Assembly: GCA_934668375.1 (NCBI GenBank)
Contig: CAKUNF010000023.1
Location: forward strand, 1 to 11,261
Source: an uncultured Parolsenella sp.
Lineage (GTDB): Bacteria; Actinomycetota; Coriobacteriia; Coriobacteriales; Atopobiaceae
DNA length: 11,261 bases
Reading direction: 5' to 3'
How positions within the stretch are numbered: the first letter of the stretch is position 1; every line of letters starts with the position of its first letter. The notes beneath the pieces are model-generated. The model did no database searches. It was not told the DNA's origin and saw only the letters and a program-made list of their open reading frames with translations. Below are positions 7,866-11,261 of this stretch, piece after piece. The position numbers and the translations under genes were made by a program.

Positions 7866-8190
7866 CGAAAGGCTTTTGAACACCCCTAAAGAGCCCTAGC
7901 AAAGTTCAAGGCATACAGATCAGACCTATGCTCTGCGCGCAATACGGCTAAAACTATTTTCAAATTACTCGAACAGATGTTTGCATTTTCTGGCATCATA
8001 AGCGCAGGGTATGGGATTGAGTGAGAGCTCACGCGGAGACCCCCAATGGTACACGTGAGCGGGCGCAATCGATATTCGGCGCACTCATTTACCCAGACAG
8101 GTTAGCGCCCCTGTTTGCCAGCACCCGCAAAGACTGGCCCTCACAGTTCTACTTCCCTTTTTCCTGTGAGCATCATGGGGGTGCATTACC
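7866..8190. other. intergenic stretch without a supportable gene
   Basis: This stretch of 325 bases upstream of the nuclease gene is noticeably richer in A/T than the resident genes. Open frames here (minus strand 7886-8068; plus strand from 8021) are short, lack a good ribosome binding site and match nothing I know. A minus-strand open frame of 72 codons between stops ends 20 bases before the hairpin at 7827-7865. It could be the decayed 3' end of a gene, but this is speculation. No convincing promoter pair for the nuclease gene could be picked out. Confidence 0.5.
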
Positions 8191-9246
8191 GTGGGCATTA
8201 TCTCGGCCTCTCAATCACACATCGCAAATCCGATGCCATCAGACGAACAAATCTATACGTCGGTCAGGAACACACTTGAACGAGCGCGCACGCGCGCGGA
8301 GACCGCGGTCAACAGCGCAATGATCAACGCATATTGGGAGATAGGGCGCCAAATAAGCGAGGCTACAGGCGACCGTGCGGAGTACGGCAAGCATCTTCTC
8401 GATTATCTCTCGGAACGACTGAGCACCGAGTTCGGGAAGGGCTACACAAGGCGCAACCTATATCAAATGAGGCAGTTCTACCTGGCTTTTCCTAATGTGC
8501 ACACGCTGAGTGCACATTTGAGTTGGTCCCACTATAGGCGCCTTATGAGGATAAGAGACCAAGGTCGCCGAGAGTTCTACATGAGCGCAGCGGCCGAGGA
8601 GAAATGGACAGTCCGACAGCTTGATCGCCAAATTGCAACGTTCTGCTATGAGCGCGTTCTCAACGCCTCAGATCAATCACGCACGGCCATCCAAAAGGAG
8701 GTCGCAGATTCAGAGCCACCAACCGCTGCGGACGCCTTTATCAAAGACCCCTACGTTCTCGACTTTCTTGACCTTGGCAGCAGGACCGACTTTGATGAAA
8801 AAACGCTTGAACAGGCCCTCGTGACGAGGCTTCAAGAGTTTCTCCTTGAACTCGGACGCGGCTTTGCATTCGTAGGAAGGCAATTTCGCCTCGACGCAGA
8901 GGTCCAGAGCTACTATGTCGACCTCGTTTTCTACAACACCGTCTTGAAATGTCACGTCCTCATTGAGCTAAAGACGCGACCGCTCAGCCCAAAAGACGTG
9001 GGGCAGATGGACTTTTACGTCCGTCTGTTTGACGAAAAGTACGCCACGGAAAGCGACAACCCAACCATTGGCCTCATTCTTTGCTCTTTTGCAGACCGCA
9101 CCGTCGCCAAGTATTCGGCACTCGCGGACGGCAAGGGGCTGTTTGCCTCGTCGTACGTGACCTACCTGCCAACGGAAGAAGAAATAACGGAGGCGCTCGA
9201 GCCAACGCGACGCGAGGCTTATTTCGCAAAGAAGTCAACAGAGTAG
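8191..9246 (+). CDS. DUF1016/YhcG-family PD-(D/E)XK nuclease domain protein
   Basis: This is a 351-residue protein matching the DUF1016 (YhcG) family over its length. The N-terminal helical domain (about 20-160) shows the typical INAYWEIGRQISE, YGKHLLDYLSERLSTEFGKG and LSWSHYRRLMRI. The C-terminal nuclease fold (about 180-345) has YVDLVFYN with D244, LIELKTR with E259 and K261, and GQMDFYV, so the metal-binding core looks intact. Characterised nucleases of this fold cut or process nucleic acid. DUF1016 genes are often found beside restriction-modification and other defence genes, but the exact role is unsettled. The GTG start has GGGGG (8177-8181) 9 bases upstream; the ATG at 8233 has none. 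AGG, AGA and ATA codons and lower GC contrast with both flanks and suggest transfer. It is probably co-transcribed with the next gene, which starts 26 bases after the stop. No methyltransferase or specificity subunit is present here. Confidence 0.88.
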   Translation: MGIISASQSHIANPMPSDEQIYTSVRNTLERARTRAETAVNSAMINAYWEIGRQISEATGDRAEYGKHLLDYLSERLSTEFGKGYTRRNLYQMRQFYLAFPNVHTLSAHLSWSHYRRLMRIRDQGRREFYMSAAAEEKWTVRQLDRQIATFCYERVLNASDQSRTAIQKEVADSEPPTAADAFIKDPYVLDFLDLGSRTDFDEKTLEQALVTRLQEFLLELGRGFAFVGRQFRLDAEVQSYYVDLVFYNTVLKCHVLIELKTRPLSPKDVGQMDFYVRLFDEKYATESDNPTIGLILCSFADRTVAKYSALADGKGLFASSYVTYLPTEEEITEALEPTRREAYFAKKSTE

Positions 9247-9255
9247 GCGGGCACC

Positions 9256-9266
9256 AAGGAAGGTGG
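9256..9266 (+). promoter_or_regulatory. ribosome binding site that fixes the start of the 160-residue gene
   Basis: AAGGAAGGTGG lies 6 bases before the ATG at 9273, just after the nuclease stop codon. It decides for this start over an open-frame extension that reaches back to 9081 inside the nuclease gene. Confidence 0.7.
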
Positions 9267-9272
9267 TTTCTC

Positions 9273-9755
9273 ATGGGCTATCAGGAATCGTATCTTCGAG
9301 TCAATTCCCTCGCCGAAATTGCCGGTATCGAACGAGCCGTCAACGAGTCCGAGGAACTAAAAACGCTTGAATACCTGGTCTGCTGTTGCGGCGTGAAGGC
9401 AAAACAGGACCTATACGGCGGCTCCTGGTTCTCAGGCTGCCAAAGCCTCTCCAGCCTGAGGGGCAACGAGCCCGTCGTGGCAAGAGAGGGAGATTTATTT
9501 GCCGTTGTTGCCGGAGCAAGACTCTATCAGCCGTCAGGCCCATTCTTGTGGATAGACTGTATCGTGGGAATCGGCGACCCCGAATACGACACACTGGTAG
9601 AAGTAATTCCGCTCGAAAAGGCACGCGAGGAAGCCAAACTGCACTTGGACAAGGCCAAGGAAGCAGAACGCTTTATGAGGCGAAGCCTTAACGACAGCTA
9701 CAACCGCGCAATGCGCGGAGAGCACCGGATTGAACTTCCTGCCGAGTTCCGATAG
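9273..9755 (+). CDS. hypothetical protein, 160 residues, partner of the DUF1016 nuclease
   Basis: I do not recognise the family. The protein has no signal peptide or membrane segment and is likely cytosolic. Residues 1-35 are polar and probably helical (ESYLRVNSLAEIAGIERAVN). Residues 35-112 look like a compact alpha/beta or beta domain with hydrophobic strands (DLFAVVAGARLY, FLWIDCIVGIG). Five cysteines are present, three in a row (37-39) plus C56 and C96. Without a clear spacing pattern a metal site cannot be claimed. Residues 113-147 are a charged helix rich in Lys, Glu and Ala (PLEKAREEAKLHLDKAKEAE), suited to a coiled coil or nucleic-acid contact. It starts 26 bases after the nuclease stop with a strong ribosome binding site, so it is almost surely in the same transcript. 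It shares the nuclease gene's lower GC. An accessory, inhibitor or target-recognition role is possible, but nothing in the sequence decides this. Confidence 0.75.
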   Translation: MGYQESYLRVNSLAEIAGIERAVNESEELKTLEYLVCCCGVKAKQDLYGGSWFSGCQSLSSLRGNEPVVAREGDLFAVVAGARLYQPSGPFLWIDCIVGIGDPEYDTLVEVIPLEKAREEAKLHLDKAKEAERFMRRSLNDSYNRAMRGEHRIELPAEFR

Positions 9756-9764
9756 GCCCGGCAA

Positions 9765-9802
9765 GGCGTGGGCCATGCAGACCAGGCCGCATGGCCCACG
9801 CC
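9765..9802 (+). terminator. strong hairpin after the nuclease operon (no T-tract)
   Basis: GGCGTGGGCCATGC (9765-9778) and its perfect complement (9789-9802) make a 14-bp, GC-rich stem around a 10-base loop, starting 9 bases after the stop codon. No T run follows, so it is not a textbook intrinsic terminator. It may stabilise the 3' end or work as a tail-less terminator of the kind proposed in some high-GC bacteria. Confidence 0.55.
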
Positions 9803-9853
9803 AAGAGGCTCCGCAGCCCAGCTAGGCCCCGCCCCCAGCACCTCAAACAGTTC

Positions 9854-9869
9854 GCGAACGATTGTTCGA
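9854..9869. promoter_or_regulatory. candidate LexA (SOS) box before the topoisomerase gene
   Basis: The 16 bases contain CGAAC, four bases and GTTCG in perfect dyad. Eleven of the twelve defined positions match the mycobacterial LexA consensus TCGAAC-N4-GTTCGA; the only difference is the first base (G for T). The Bacillus-type box CGAAC-N4-GTTC is also met in its core. It overlaps a second perfect palindrome, GTTCGCGAAC (9850-9859). The site lies 104 bases before the topoisomerase start and about 40 bases upstream of the possible -10 element. LexA binding is an inference from the motif. Confidence 0.45.
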
Positions 9870-9907
9870 TGTTTTTTCGCCCCAATCGCAGGGCCGCTGC
9901 CTCGGCT

Positions 9908-9913
9908 TATGAT
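9908..9913 (+). promoter_or_regulatory. possible -10 element of the topoisomerase gene
   Basis: TATGAT in the AT-rich island TTATGATAAG lies 59 bases before the ATG at 9973. No clear -35 hexamer is seen at the usual distance. It is offered as the best candidate in this gap. Confidence 0.3.
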
Positions 9914-9972
9914 AAGTTGCCTTATTCGGGCCCTTGATCGGGCAAGCCCAGATACGCACCGAAAGAGCGAGC

Positions 9973-11261
9973 ATGGCAAAAAGCACCGCAAACTATGGCA
10001 ATGACAGCATCCGTCAGCTCAAGGACGAGGAGCGCGTCCGTCTGCGCCCCGCGGTCATCTTTGGCTCGGACGGCCTCGACGGCTGCGCCCACGCCGCCTT
10101 CGAGATCCTCTCCAACTCGGTGGACGAGGCGCGCCAGGGCTACGGCAAGCTCATCACGCTCACGGCCTTCGCCGACAAGTCCATCCAGGTGGAGGACAAC
10201 GGCCGCGGCTGCCCGCTCGACTGGAACCCCTCGGAGAAACGCTTCAACTGGGAGCTCGTCTTCTGCGAGCTCTACGCCGGTGGCAAGTACGACAACAACG
10301 AGGGCGGCGACTACGACTTCTCCCTGGGCACGAACGGCCTGGGCTCGTGCGCAACCCAGTACGCCTCCGAGTACATGGACGTCACCGTCTGGCGAGACGG
10401 CAACAAGTACTCCCTGCACTTCAAGAAGGGTAAGGTCGTCGGCGCCAAGAAGAAGGCCCTGCAGGTAGAGCCCACGGACGAGGACCGCACCGGCACCACC
10501 ATCAAGTGGCGCCCGGACCTCGAGGTCTTCACCTCCATCGACATCCCCCACGAGTGGTACCGCGAGACCATGCGCCGCCAGGCCGTGGTCAACGCCAACA
10601 TCACCTTCCGCCTGCGCATCGAGGCCGAAGACGGCACCTTCACCGAGGAGGACTTCTGCTACCCCAAGGGCATCGAGGACTACGTGCTCGAGAAGGTCGG
10701 CGCAGACTACCTCACCGAGCCCTTCTTCATCGAGGCAGACCGCCGCGGCCGAGACCGTGACGACCTGCCGGACTACAACGTGAAGATCACCGCCTGCATG
10801 TGCTTCTCGCGCACCTTCACGATGCAGGAGTACTACCACAACTCGTCCTGGCTCGAGAACGGCGGCTCGCCCGAGAAGGCCGCCCGCAGCGCCCTGACCA
10901 GCGCGCTTGACGCCTACATCAAGAACCAGGGCAAGTACAACAAGAACGAGAGCTCCATCAAGTGGCAGGACGTCCAGGACTGCCTCGTGCTCGTGACCAA
11001 CTGCTTCTCAACCCAGACGTCCTACGAGAACCAGACCAAGAAGGCCATCAACAACCGCTTCATCCAGCAGGCCATGACCGCCTTCTTCAAGGAGCGCCTC
11101 TCCACCTACCTCATCGAGAACAAGGATGCCGCCGGCAAGATCGTGGACCAGGTGCTCATCAACAAGCGCTCCCGCGAGAACGCCGAGAAGACGCGCCAGA
11201 GCATCAAGACCAACCTGCAGCAGAAGACCGACATGGCCAACCGCGTGCAGAAGTTCATCGA
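9973..11261 (+). CDS. GyrB/ParE-type type II DNA topoisomerase ATPase subunit (3' end beyond window)
   Basis: The first 429 codons are present and the gene runs off the window. The product is the ATPase subunit of a type IIA topoisomerase, which pairs with a GyrA/ParC-type subunit to pass one duplex through another. GHKL ATPase motifs are clear: EILSNSVDEA (E44, N48, D51), EDNGRG (D75) and GTNGLGS (119-125). RTGTTIKWRPD (172-182) corresponds to the GTTI strand. The transducer domain follows, with the QTK loop at 354-356 in YENQTKKAINN. It differs from classic GyrB: the region after DNGRG holds PSEKRFNWELVFCELYAGGK, and YDFSLGTNGLG replaces the usual GGLHGVG loop. This resembles the divergent ParE-like paralogues of clostridia and coriobacteria, from memory, so I give no gene symbol. 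The Shine-Dalgarno sequence is weak (AAAGAG). The Toprim domain should lie beyond 11261. A candidate LexA box lies upstream. Confidence 0.88.
   Translation, partial: MAKSTANYGNDSIRQLKDEERVRLRPAVIFGSDGLDGCAHAAFEILSNSVDEARQGYGKLITLTAFADKSIQVEDNGRGCPLDWNPSEKRFNWELVFCELYAGGKYDNNEGGDYDFSLGTNGLGSCATQYASEYMDVTVWRDGNKYSLHFKKGKVVGAKKKALQVEPTDEDRTGTTIKWRPDLEVFTSIDIPHEWYRETMRRQAVVNANITFRLRIEAEDGTFTEEDFCYPKGIEDYVLEKVGADYLTEPFFIEADRRGRDRDDLPDYNVKITACMCFSRTFTMQEYYHNSSWLENGGSPEKAARSALTSALDAYIKNQGKYNKNESSIKWQDVQDCLVLVTNCFSTQTSYENQTKKAINNRFIQQAMTAFFKERLSTYLIENKDAAGKIVDQVLINKRSRENAEKTRQSIKTNLQQKTDMANRVQKFI

Noticed and set aside
8021..8323. 100-codon plus-strand open frame overlapping the nuclease start
   Set aside because: It has a weak start context, no recognisable product and largely overlaps a well-supported gene.
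9081..9272. N-terminal extension of the 160-residue protein back into the nuclease gene
   Set aside because: It overlaps the nuclease coding region in another frame and lacks a ribosome binding site comparable to the one at 9256-9266.
9922..10839. 305-codon minus-strand open frame opposite the topoisomerase gene
   Set aside because: It is a shadow of a gene with clear GHKL motifs.
1..11261. tRNA or rRNA genes, CRISPR arrays, insertion sequences
   Set aside because: None seen: no regular direct repeats with spacers, no transposase-like reading frame, and no cloverleaf-type sequence recognised by eye.

Overview
The window looks like chromosome from a high-GC, Gram-positive-type bacterium. Coding regions favour G or C at the third codon position, two long secreted proteins carry sortase-type motifs (LPQTS and LPDTG), and a SHIRT-like wall-protein module is present. 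A member of the Coriobacteriia (Olsenella, Atopobium or Collinsella type) is my best guess. This is inferred from style and content only; no marker gene settles the taxon.

Layout. Bases 1-87 are the 3' end of an unidentified gene. Bases 193-4512 (+) encode a 1439-residue secreted multidomain protein. It faces a convergent 691-residue beta-helix/SHIRT wall-anchored protein (4572-6647, -). A perfect 14-bp hairpin sits between them. Upstream of the second protein, also on the minus strand, is a tRNA-dihydrouridine synthase gene (6809-7741). Its leader contains a small terminator-like hairpin and a second copy of the 4.5-kb hairpin family.

Bases 7866-8190 hold no gene I can support. From 8191 to 9755 (+) lies a two-gene unit with visibly lower GC and rarer codons than its neighbours: a DUF1016/YhcG-type PD-(D/E)XK nuclease followed 26 bases later by a 160-residue protein of unknown family. 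It looks horizontally acquired and may be a defence or nucleic-acid-processing module. Bases 9756-9972 carry a strong hairpin and a near-consensus LexA-type palindrome. The GyrB/ParE-type topoisomerase ATPase subunit gene starts at 9973 and runs off the window.

How the parts relate. The two surface proteins form a convergent pair, probably serving adhesion or the cell envelope. The dihydrouridine synthase and the topoisomerase are housekeeping-type functions. The nuclease pair is the accessory insert between them. The items most worth checking are the duplicated hairpin with a compensatory base-pair change, the nuclease plus unknown partner, the LexA-like site before the topoisomerase gene, and an LPXTG motif that lacks the membrane segment normally required for sorting.
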